Below, one piece after another: positions 15,750 through 23,177 of a stretch of DNA of 25,952 nucleotides. The number at the start of each line of letters is the position of its first letter. Within the stretch, counting starts at the first letter, position 1. Source of the DNA: Clostridium_AD sp036569345 (GTDB lineage: Bacteria > Bacillota > Clostridia > Clostridiales > Clostridiaceae); NCBI RefSeq assembly GCF_036569345.1, contig NZ_DATCQT010000198.1, positions 1 through 25,952 of the forward strand, given 5' to 3'. The notes beneath the pieces were generated by a model. The model made no database searches and was not told where the DNA came from. It saw nothing but the letters and a program-made list of their open reading frames with translations. The position numbers and the translations under genes are program-made.

Positions 15750-17042
15750 ATGACAAAGTTTGATGAAAAAAAACAACTTAAATGTTCCTTTTGTGGTAAA
15801 ACCCAAGAACAAGTGAGAAGACTAATTGCTGGACCAGGAGTTTATATCTGTGATGAGTGTATAGAATTATGTTCAGAGATAATTGTAGATGAATTTCAGG
15901 GAGATGTTGAACTAGATTTAGGGGCACTTCCAAAACCTGCAGAAATAAAAAAATATATAGATGAATATGTTGTAGGGCAAGATACAGCTAAAAAATCATT
16001 GGCAGTAGCTGTATATAATCATTACAAAAGAGTAAATTCAAATGTTAATGAAGGCGATGTGGAACTTCAAAAAAGTAATATATTATTACTTGGACCTACA
16101 GGTTGTGGTAAGACACTACTCGCTCAAACCTTAGCAAAGTATTTAAATGTACCTTTCGCTATTGCAGATGCCACTACACTTACTGAAGCTGGATATGTAG
16201 GGGAAGATGTAGAAAACATTCTCCTCAAATTAATACAAAATGCTGACTATGATGTAGAAAAGGCAGAAAAAGGTATTATATATATAGATGAAATAGATAA
16301 GGTAGCTAGAAAATCTGAAAATCCTTCAATAACTAGGGATGTATCTGGAGAAGGTGTTCAACAGGCGTTACTTAAAATACTTGAAGGAACTACAGCATCA
16401 GTTCCACCACAAGGAGGAAGAAAACATCCTCACCAAGAGTTTATTCAAATTAACACAGCAAATATTTTATTTATATGTGGAGGAGCATTTGATGGACTTG
16501 ACAAAATTATTGAAAAAAGAACTAGGACTACGTCTGTTGGTTTTGGAGCTGAAATAAGATCTAAAGAGGAAGTAAATGTAGGCGAATTATTAAAGTCTAT
16601 AATGCCAGGAGATTTACTGAAATTTGGGTTAATTCCAGAATTCGTAGGTAGGCTTCCAATAGTTGTTACTCTTGAAGCTTTAGATGAAGAGGCATTAGTT
16701 AAAATTCTTAGTGAACCTAAGAATGCTTTAATTAAACAATATAAGAAATTGTTTGAGATGGATAATGTGGAATTAGAGTTTGAAGAAGCAGCGTTAAAAG
16801 CTATAGCTAAAGAAGCTATTAAAAGAAAAACTGGAGCAAGGGGACTAAGATCTATTATAGAAGATACAATGAAAGAAATTATGTTTGATATTCCATCAAA
16901 TGAAGAAGTATCTAAAGTAATAGTAAACGAGGAAACTATTAGAACTAGAATTCCGCAACTAGTTTTGGCTGAAAGTGGGAAAAGAGAGAAATTAAAGATT
17001 ACAAAAAAAATAATAAGTAAAAAAGGTCCAGAAACAGCTTAG
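15750..17042 (+). CDS. clpX: ATP-dependent Clp protease ATP-binding subunit ClpX
   Basis: ClpX is the hexameric AAA+ unfoldase that recognises substrates and threads them into ClpP. The N-terminal zinc-binding domain is complete (Cys12, Cys15, Cys34, Cys37). Walker A is GPTGCGKT (115-122), Walker B is IIYIDEIDK, and the sensor-2 motif is KTGARGLRSI. The 430-aa length is normal. The ATG start follows AGAGGTG. It lies just after clpP and ends at a strong terminator (17070-17099), so clpPX is one transcription unit. Confidence 0.97.
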   Translation: MTKFDEKKQLKCSFCGKTQEQVRRLIAGPGVYICDECIELCSEIIVDEFQGDVELDLGALPKPAEIKKYIDEYVVGQDTAKKSLAVAVYNHYKRVNSNVNEGDVELQKSNILLLGPTGCGKTLLAQTLAKYLNVPFAIADATTLTEAGYVGEDVENILLKLIQNADYDVEKAEKGIIYIDEIDKVARKSENPSITRDVSGEGVQQALLKILEGTTASVPPQGGRKHPHQEFIQINTANILFICGGAFDGLDKIIEKRTRTTSVGFGAEIRSKEEVNVGELLKSIMPGDLLKFGLIPEFVGRLPIVVTLEALDEEALVKILSEPKNALIKQYKKLFEMDNVELEFEEAALKAIAKEAIKRKTGARGLRSIIEDTMKEIMFDIPSNEEVSKVIVNEETIRTRIPQLVLAESGKREKLKITKKIISKKGPETA

Positions 17043-17069
17043 TAGTAAATTAAGAATATTAATATAGGG

Positions 17070-17099
17070 AAAGACAGATTTTATATCTGTCTTTTTTTC
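17070..17099 (+). terminator. clpPX terminator
   Basis: A 10-bp perfect stem, AAAGACAGAT (17070-17079) and ATCTGTCTTT (17085-17094), is followed by a T run. It has a 5-nt loop and the classic intrinsic terminator form. Confidence 0.9.
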
Positions 17100-17263
17100 T
17101 ATTTTAACCAAATAGATAAATTAATTTAGGTTTATAATTTTGAAGATTAAAAAAAATAAAAAAGTATGATAATTATATGGAAAAAAAGAATATATTAAGC
17201 TTCACTTGTGCATAATATCAAATGATGCATTATTTACTAAAATATGCAAATTCAATATGTGAA

Positions 17264-17309
17264 GGGAGGATTAGTTTAATATATTCATTATTAAACTTTA
17301 AATAATATG
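17264..17309 (+). promoter_or_regulatory. lonB ribosome binding site separated from the start by a hairpin
   Basis: The only good Shine-Dalgarno sequence, GGGAGGA (17264-17270), lies about 36 nt before the lonB ATG at 17307. Between them is a perfect 8-bp stem AGTTTAAT (17273-17280) / ATTAAACT (17290-17297) with a 9-nt loop. Folding it leaves 2 nt on one side and 9 nt on the other, restoring a workable distance. A stop codon in the lonB frame at 17292-17294 excludes a start nearer the SD. Confidence 0.6.
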
Positions 17310-18989
17310 ACAACAAAACTTTTTATGGGTATACAACTTTTTTTTACAATAGTTATTGGATTATATTTTTTCAATGCACTAAGAAATCAGCAAAGCAGTA
17401 AGGTGGTTGTAAATAAAGAAAATAAAAAAGAAATGGAAAATTTGAAAAAAATGAAGCAAATAAGACTTACGCAACCACTCACAGAAAAAAGCAGACCAAC
17501 AAGGTTTGAAGAGGTTATAGGGCAAGAAAAGGGAATCAAAGCATTACAAGCTGCAATATGTGGTCCTAACCCCCAACACGTAATAATTTATGGCCCGCCT
17601 GGGATAGGAAAAACAGCAGCGGCTAGATTAGTGCTCGAAGACGCTAAAAAAAGAGATAAATCTCCTTTTAAAGAATACTCTAAGTTTGTAGAAATAGATG
17701 GAACAACTGTTAGATTTGATGAGAGAGGTATAGCAGACCCTCTTATTGGGTCAGTCCACGATCCGATTTATCAAGGGGCTGGACCCTTGGGAGTAGCGGG
17801 AGTGCCACAACCAAAGCCAGGAGCAGTTACAAAAGCACATGGTGGAATTCTATTTATTGATGAAATAGGAGAGCTACATCCCATAGAAATGAATAAGCTA
17901 CTTAAGGTACTCGAGGATAGAAAAGTATTTTTAGAAAGTGCATATTATAACCAAGAAGATCCTAACATGCCGAATTATATTAAAGAGGTATTCGATGAAG
18001 GACTTCCAGCCGATTTTAGGCTTATAGGAGCAACAACACGTAATCCAGAAGAAATAATGCCAGCAATAAGGTCGAGGTGCATAGAAATATTTTTTAGAGC
18101 ACTCCTTCCAGAGGAATTACAAGAAATTGCTAAAAACTCAATAAGTAAAATAGGTCTTAAAATTTGTGATGAAGCATTAAAACTTGTAGGCAAATATTCT
18201 AGCAATGGACGAGATACAGTCAATTTAATTCAGCTAGCTAGTGGAATGGCAATTAATGATGAAAGAGATGAAGTAAGTATAGAAGACATTGAATGGGTTA
18301 TAGAAAATGGGCATTACTCGCCAAGGCTAGAGTCTAGGATATCAGATAAACCACAGATTGGGTATGTAAACGGGTTAGCGGTTTACGGAGCTAATATAGG
18401 AGCAGTAATGGAAATTGAAGCTAGTGCTAAAAGAGTAAAGCTTAGAAAAGGTGTTCTTAAGATTACAGGAATTATTGAGGAAGAGGAAATAAGCAGTGCA
18501 AATAAAAAACTTACAAGAAAAAGTACTGCGAGATCTTCAGTAGAAAATGTAATTACAGTCCTAGAGAAATATTTTAATATAGATTGTGATGATTATGATA
18601 TTCATGTAAATTTTCCAGGCGGGTCACCAGTTGATGGTCCATCTGCTGGGGTAAGCATAACAACTGCAATTTACAGCGCGATAAAAGGAATACCCGTTGA
18701 TAACATGGTTGCAATGACAGGAGAGATATCAATACATGGCAGGGTAATGCCAATAGGTGGGGTCAATGCAAAAATTGCTGCTGCGAAAAAAGCAGGAGCC
18801 ACAAGGGTTATTATTCCAAAGGAAAATTGGCAAGATAGTTTTAAAAACATTGAAAACATTAAAATTATACCAGTAATAGATATTAGTGAGGTAATTCGCG
18901 AAGCATTACTTAAGGAATTACCTAAAAAAATTCCAGTCACATTTGAGCCAGATGTAGATGTTATAGCAGCTGAATCATTGAAAATATAA
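17307..18989 (+). CDS. lonB: ATP-dependent protease LonB (membrane-tethered Lon)
   Basis: This 560-aa AAA+ serine protease degrades misfolded or regulatory proteins at the membrane. An N-terminal membrane segment (residues about 4-24) replaces the large LonA substrate domain. Walker A is GPPGIGKT (96-103), followed by Walker B ILFIDEIGE and GATTRNPEEIMPAIRSRC. The protease domain carries the Ser446 (PVDGPSAG) / Lys489 (GGVNAK) dyad. In Bacillus subtilis lonB is a forespore gene; the family is widespread in clostridia next to lonA, as here. The start at ATG 17307 is the first possible in frame; an ATG at 17325 is an alternative. The region 17100-17263 between the clpX terminator and the SD holds no gene. 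Confidence 0.95.
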   Translation: MTTKLFMGIQLFFTIVIGLYFFNALRNQQSSKVVVNKENKKEMENLKKMKQIRLTQPLTEKSRPTRFEEVIGQEKGIKALQAAICGPNPQHVIIYGPPGIGKTAAARLVLEDAKKRDKSPFKEYSKFVEIDGTTVRFDERGIADPLIGSVHDPIYQGAGPLGVAGVPQPKPGAVTKAHGGILFIDEIGELHPIEMNKLLKVLEDRKVFLESAYYNQEDPNMPNYIKEVFDEGLPADFRLIGATTRNPEEIMPAIRSRCIEIFFRALLPEELQEIAKNSISKIGLKICDEALKLVGKYSSNGRDTVNLIQLASGMAINDERDEVSIEDIEWVIENGHYSPRLESRISDKPQIGYVNGLAVYGANIGAVMEIEASAKRVKLRKGVLKITGIIEEEEISSANKKLTRKSTARSSVENVITVLEKYFNIDCDDYDIHVNFPGGSPVDGPSAGVSITTAIYSAIKGIPVDNMVAMTGEISIHGRVMPIGGVNAKIAAAKKAGATRVIIPKENWQDSFKNIENIKIIPVIDISEVIREALLKELPKKIPVTFEPDVDVIAAESLKI

Positions 18990-19006
18990 CATGTTTTTAT
19001 TTGAAA

Positions 19007-19050
19007 AAGGTAATCCCTATTTAATTATAGTGGCTTGCCTTATTTATTTT
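19007..19050 (+). terminator. Probable lonB terminator
   Basis: An imperfect stem, AAGGTAA-CC-CTAT (from 19007) with ATAG-GG-TTGCCTT (to 19041), has a small bulge and a mismatch. It is followed by ATTTATTTT. Moderate quality. Confidence 0.5.
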
Positions 19051-19063
19051 AAGTTTCGAAGTA

Positions 19064-19092
19064 TTGAAATATAACTATATTATAGGTATAAT
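19064..19092 (+). promoter_or_regulatory. lonA promoter
   Basis: TTGAAA (19064-19069) and TATAAT (19087-19092) are separated by exactly 17 nt, giving a leader of about 120 nt before lonA. A second, weaker pair (TTTACC at 19173, TATAAT at 19197) would leave almost no leader. Confidence 0.7.
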
Positions 19093-19151
19093 ATAGTAGT
19101 CAAACTATAAAAATATAATGAATAAATATTTTTATTTTGTAAAATGTCCGT

Positions 19152-19178
19152 GGTAAAATTAGAATTCTTGATTTTACC
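19152..19178 (+). promoter_or_regulatory. Inverted repeat in the lonA leader
   Basis: GGTAAAAT (19152-19159) and ATTTTACC (19171-19178) form a perfect 8-bp inverted repeat with an 11-nt spacer, between the main lonA promoter and the ribosome binding site. The octamer TACCTTAA overlapping its right arm (19175-19182) is also part of the tig operator-like repeat. It could be an operator or an RNA hairpin. Confidence 0.5.
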
Positions 19179-19221
19179 TTAATAAATGACGATTAATATA
19201 ATATAGAAAAGAGGGAGAAAA

Positions 19222-21609
19222 ATGGATAAAAACACACAACTTCTTCCATTAATTCCGCTAAGAGGTATGAATATATTTCCATATATGGTGTTGCATTTTG
19301 ATGTTGGTAGAGAAAGATCTATACTTGCATTAGAAGATGCAATGCTAAATAATCAAGAAATTTTTCTGGTTTCACAAAAACAATCAAAAATCGAAGAACC
19401 AGAAGAAAAGGATATATATAGCATTGGTACTATTTGTAATGTAAAACAAATATTAAAGTTACCAGGAGATACAATTAGGGTACTAGTTGAAGGAATAAAA
19501 AGAGGAAGAATTTCGGAGTACAAAGATATGGACCCTTTTGTAAGGGTGGAAGTAGAAATTGTTGAGGATGAAGAGTGCGTAGATGATAAGAAATGTAAGG
19601 CATACATTAGAATTATTGATAAAGCCTTTGAAGAATACGTAAATTTATCAGCTAATAATTTTCCGGATGCTTTATTTAGTTTAGAAGAAACAGAAGAGCC
19701 AGGAAGATATTGTGATATTGTAAGCTCATATTTAATATTAAAGCCAGAGACAAAACAAGAATTGCTTGAAATATTAGAAGTTACTAAAAGGCTTGAGAAA
19801 TTGTTATTCATATTAAAAAATGAGGTTGCAGTATTAAAAATAGAAAAGAAAATTGGAACTAAAGTAAAAGTTAGAATTGATAAAATCCAAAAAGAATATT
19901 ATTTAAGAGAACAAATGAAAGCTATACAAGAAGAATTAGGAGAAGAAGACGAAAATAAGAGAGAAATAGCCGAATATGAAATTAAAATAAAAAAGGCGAA
20001 ACTTCCTAAAGAAGCTAAAGAAAAAGCAATATATGAACTAAATAGATTAAAAAGCTCAGGAAATTATTCTGCAGAGAGTGGAGTATCAAGAGCTTATTTA
20101 GATTGGATACTAGCTCTACCTTTTAATAAGTTGACTAAAGATAATATTGATATTAAAAAGGCTAGGGAAGTTTTTGATACTGAACATTATGGTCTTGAGG
20201 ATGTTAAAGAAAGAATAATAGAATATTTAGCAGTCAAAAAAATTAGTAAAACACTAAAGGGACCTATACTTTGTTTGGTAGGGCCTCCAGGGGTTGGAAA
20301 GACATCTATAGCAAAGTCTGTTGCTAATGCATTAAATAGAAACTTTGTTAGAATGTCACTTGGTGGAGTAAAAGATGAGGCAGAAATAAGGGGACATAGA
20401 AAAACTTACGTGGGTGCAATTCCAGGTAGAATTATATATGCAATGAAACAAGCTGGATCAAAAAATCCATTATTCCTATTAGATGAGATAGATAAAATGA
20501 GTGGGGATTCTAAGGGTGATCCTGCGGATGCACTTTTAGAAGTTTTGGATAGTGAACAAAATGCAAGTTTTAGGGATCATTACCTGGAACTAGATTTTGA
20601 TTTATCTAATGTTCTGTTTATAACTACCGCAAATAAATTAGATACAATACCAAGGCCTTTATTAGATAGAATGGAAGTTATTGAGGTATCGGGATACACT
20701 TCAGAAGAAAAATTTCACATTGCTAAAAACCACCTTATTCCTAAAATGTTAAAAGAACATAATATGGAAGATAGTAAAATAATTTTTTCTGATTCTTCAA
20801 TAAGTTGTATTATCGAAAATTATACTAGGGAATCAGGGGTTAGAAGTCTAGAACGGCAAATCGCTTCTGTTATTAGAAAAGTTATAACGGAAATGGTAGA
20901 AAAAAATAAAGAAAATGTTAATGTTACAATGACTGATGTTAAAAGATACTTGGGGCCTGCTTTATATACCTATGATAAAGCTGAACAAGAAGATAAAGTG
21001 GGTGTTGTAACTGGACTAGCATGGACTGAAGTTGGTGGGGTTACCTTACCTGTAGAGGTAAGTGCTATGGAGGGAACTGGTAAACTTCAACTTACTGGCC
21101 AATTAGGAGATGTTATGAAAGAATCAGCTAAAGCTGGATACAGTTATGTTAGAGCTAATGCAAGCAAATATAATATTAATAAAGATTTTTATAAAAATAA
21201 AGATATTCATATTCATGTACCTGAGGGAGCGGTGCCTAAAGATGGTCCATCAGCGGGAGTAACTATGATAACTGCGATGGTATCTGCTTTAACTAACAGA
21301 AAGGTAAGACATAACATAGCAATGACAGGGGAGATTACGCTTACAGGACGGGTCCTACCTATTGGCGGGCTAAAAGAAAAATCATTAGCTGCCTATAGAG
21401 CAGGAATTGATACAATTATAATTCCTAGGGAGAATGAAAAAGACATACAAAAGATACCAAAGAGTATTAAGGATAAACTAAAATTTATAATTGCAAGTAA
21501 AGTAGAAGATGTACTTGAAAACGCATTAGTAGAAAATAAATTTCTTGAAAATGTATTTCTTGAAAATAAATTAGATGGAGAGATAAATAATGGAAATAAA
21601 ACAATCTGA
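19222..21609 (+). CDS. lon: ATP-dependent protease La (LonA)
   Basis: Lon is the soluble hexameric AAA+ protease for damaged and short-lived proteins. The 795-aa protein has the N-terminal LON substrate domain (starting LLPLIPLRGMNIFPYMVLHFDVGR), a coiled region, the AAA+ module with Walker A GPPGVGKT (354-361) and Walker B LFLLDEIDKM, and the protease domain with the Ser677 (KDGPSAG) / Lys720 (GGLKEK) dyad. The ATG follows GAGGGAG. The C-terminal tail has a short tandem-like stretch (ENKFLENVFLENKL) unlike the rest of the family core. Its last 20 bases overlap the start of engB, implying translational coupling. Confidence 0.97.
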   Translation: MDKNTQLLPLIPLRGMNIFPYMVLHFDVGRERSILALEDAMLNNQEIFLVSQKQSKIEEPEEKDIYSIGTICNVKQILKLPGDTIRVLVEGIKRGRISEYKDMDPFVRVEVEIVEDEECVDDKKCKAYIRIIDKAFEEYVNLSANNFPDALFSLEETEEPGRYCDIVSSYLILKPETKQELLEILEVTKRLEKLLFILKNEVAVLKIEKKIGTKVKVRIDKIQKEYYLREQMKAIQEELGEEDENKREIAEYEIKIKKAKLPKEAKEKAIYELNRLKSSGNYSAESGVSRAYLDWILALPFNKLTKDNIDIKKAREVFDTEHYGLEDVKERIIEYLAVKKISKTLKGPILCLVGPPGVGKTSIAKSVANALNRNFVRMSLGGVKDEAEIRGHRKTYVGAIPGRIIYAMKQAGSKNPLFLLDEIDKMSGDSKGDPADALLEVLDSEQNASFRDHYLELDFDLSNVLFITTANKLDTIPRPLLDRMEVIEVSGYTSEEKFHIAKNHLIPKMLKEHNMEDSKIIFSDSSISCIIENYTRESGVRSLERQIASVIRKVITEMVEKNKENVNVTMTDVKRYLGPALYTYDKAEQEDKVGVVTGLAWTEVGGVTLPVEVSAMEGTGKLQLTGQLGDVMKESAKAGYSYVRANASKYNINKDFYKNKDIHIHVPEGAVPKDGPSAGVTMITAMVSALTNRKVRHNIAMTGEITLTGRVLPIGGLKEKSLAAYRAGIDTIIIPRENEKDIQKIPKSIKDKLKFIIASKVEDVLENALVENKFLENVFLENKLDGEINNGNKTI

Positions 21610-22192
21610 ATTCATAATTTCAGCAGTGAAACCTGCTCAGTATCCCACAGATAATAAAGTAGAGTATGCTTTTGTTGGAAGATCCAATGTAGGCAAGTCT
21701 TCTTTAATAAATACTTTAACGAATAGACGAAAGCTTGTTAAAGTTAGTGGTACACCTGGAAAAACTAGACTTATAAACTTTTTTTTAATAAACAATGGCT
21801 TTTATTTTGTTGATTTGCCAGGTTATGGATATGCTAAAGTATCTAAATCCGAGCAAGCTAAATGGGGTAAGATGATGGAGGACTATTTAGTACGTAGACC
21901 TCAGCTCCAAAAGGTAGCATTACTCGTGGATTGTAGACATAAGCCAACTAAAGATGATCTTCTGATGTACGGGTGGATTAAACATTTTGGTTATGAAGTT
22001 GTAATAGTTGCAACAAAAAAAGATAAGTTAAACAGAACAGAGCTTGTTAAAAATAATAAGCTAATAAGGGAAACTTTTGCACTAGAGGAGTCTGAAGAGA
22101 TTATCAATATATCTTCACTCAAAAAAACCGGTGTTAAAGAATTGCTAGAGAATATGTTTAATGATACTGACAGTGAAGAATCAAAGATATAA
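21590..22192 (+). CDS. engB: Ribosome-assembly GTPase EngB (YsxC/YihA)
   Basis: This 200-aa small GTPase is needed for large ribosomal subunit maturation. The G motifs are complete: G1 GRSNVGKS (30-37), a G2 threonine region in SGTPGKTRLINFF, G3 VDLPGYGYAK (DLPG 75-78), G4 TKKD (142-145), and G5-like ISSLKKTG. The ATG lies inside the end of lon, with GGAG upstream of it, so its translation is likely coupled to Lon. The lon-engB order is conserved in Firmicutes. A strong terminator follows. Confidence 0.95.
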   Translation: MEIKQSEFIISAVKPAQYPTDNKVEYAFVGRSNVGKSSLINTLTNRRKLVKVSGTPGKTRLINFFLINNGFYFVDLPGYGYAKVSKSEQAKWGKMMEDYLVRRPQLQKVALLVDCRHKPTKDDLLMYGWIKHFGYEVVIVATKKDKLNRTELVKNNKLIRETFALEESEEIINISSLKKTGVKELLENMFNDTDSEESKI

Positions 22193-22200
22193 ATAAAATT

Positions 22201-22265
22201 ATAGACCTACATTACAATGTGAAGCTAATATAAAGCGAACAAAGTGGTGAGGTCTATTTTTTATT
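22201..22265 (+). terminator. lon-engB terminator
   Basis: ATAGACCT (22201-22208) pairs with AGGTCTAT (22250-22257), with additional CA/TG pairing across a one-base bulge. It is followed by a T-rich run. An inner ACATT/AATGT hairpin sits in the loop. Confidence 0.85.
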
Positions 22266-22394
22266 TTTTGTTTTTTATTTTGTTGATTATTCTGTGTCAA
22301 TATATTTCTATAAGAATAGTATATATTAGAAACAAAAGAAAAAGGTTTTCAAGTTTAACGGATAAAAATAATTTAAAAGGAGGGGGGAAATCAA

Positions 22395-22787
22395 ATGGAT
22401 ATGAATAGCTTGTTAAGTGGATTAGCAGAATCACAAAAAAATAATAAAAAATGTGATTGTGATTGTGACAACAATAACAACGGCATCTTCGGTGGAGGAA
22501 ACTCAATAGTTTTGATCATAATTTTATTATTGATATTTTGCGGTCAAGGTCAAGGAGTAGATAATGGCACTGTCTGCGGATGCGATCCGAAACACTGCAA
22601 AGAACTTTGTAGATGTGGACCAACTAATAATAATGGCATATTTGGCTTAGGTGGATTTGGTGGCGGATGCGGCGGCGGCAGTGGCATCTGGATAATAATC
22701 TTGATACTCTTATTAGTAGGTACTGGTAACAACAGAGGAAAAGGATGCACAAACAATATTATTAACTTAGACTGTGACGAAGAATAA
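22395..22787 (+). CDS. Cys/Gly-rich protein with two duplicated hydrophobic modules
   Basis: I do not recognise a named family. The 130-aa product has two similar modules: an Asn run with NGIF and a glycine stretch, followed by a hydrophobic helix (IVLIIILLLIFCG, residues about 38-50; IWIIILILLLVGTG, about 98-111). Between them is a Cys-rich segment (VCGCDPKHCKELCRCGP); there are twelve cysteines in total. The hydrophobic Gly-flanked pieces recall the short YjcZ-type sporulation proteins, so a spore-coat or cortex-membrane role is a fair guess. The ATG follows a strong AAGGAGGGGGG. The region 22266-22394 before it may contain its promoter, but I could not assign one with confidence. Confidence 0.75.
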   Translation: MDMNSLLSGLAESQKNNKKCDCDCDNNNNGIFGGGNSIVLIIILLLIFCGQGQGVDNGTVCGCDPKHCKELCRCGPTNNNGIFGLGGFGGGCGGGSGIWIIILILLLVGTGNNRGKGCTNNIINLDCDEE

Positions 22788-22892
22788 CTTTGACAATTGC
22801 TTGTAAATGCACAAATAGATAAATAATATGTTCTTAACTTTAGCTGAAAAATGTAACACATTAAAATTTGGCCCATGAAAGGGGAGTTTTAT

Positions 22893-23123
22893 ATGTCTAA
22901 AAAAAGAAGTTGTGGTTGCGGAAACGCACCAATAGTAGCAGCAGTTAGTCCAGTTGGAAGCTTATGCACAAATCCAATTTGTGCAATAATATTATTAATT
23001 ATACTTCAAAGAACATGCCTACTTGAAAACAAAAACGCTTTCTTATTAATATTGTTATTCCTAGGTTTTTGTTTCTGTAGTAGACGTCCAGCACTTGCAG
23101 GAGTCGGCTGTGGAGGTTATTAG
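22893..23123 (+). CDS. Small Cys-rich membrane protein
   Basis: This 76-aa protein is of unknown family: a basic Cys-rich head (SKKRSCGCGN), two hydrophobic segments (CAIILLIILQRTCLL and AFLLILLFLGFCFC), and a Gly/Cys tail (GVGCGGY). Eight cysteines in 76 residues are unusual for a cytoplasmic protein of an AT-rich anaerobe and fit a disulfide- or metal-rich structural layer. The ATG at 22893 follows AAAGGGGAG; an in-frame ATG at 22875 lies upstream of that site. It shares its Gly/Cys/hydrophobic style with the preceding 130-aa protein, and both are probably expressed together. Confidence 0.75.
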   Translation: MSKKRSCGCGNAPIVAAVSPVGSLCTNPICAIILLIILQRTCLLENKNAFLLILLFLGFCFCSRRPALAGVGCGGY

Positions 23124-23135
23124 TTAAAAGAATCA

Positions 23136-23155
23136 GGGAGAGCTTATGCTCTCCC
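23136..23155 (+). terminator. Hairpin between the 76-aa and Asn-rich genes
   Basis: A perfect 8-bp GC-rich stem, GGGAGAGC (23136-23143) and GCTCTCCC (23148-23155), has a TTAT loop. There is no T run after it, and the next gene's ribosome binding site starts 10 nt later. It may be a partial terminator or an mRNA-processing/stability hairpin. Confidence 0.55.
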
Positions 23156-23177
23156 ATTTATAAATGAGGTGATAAAT

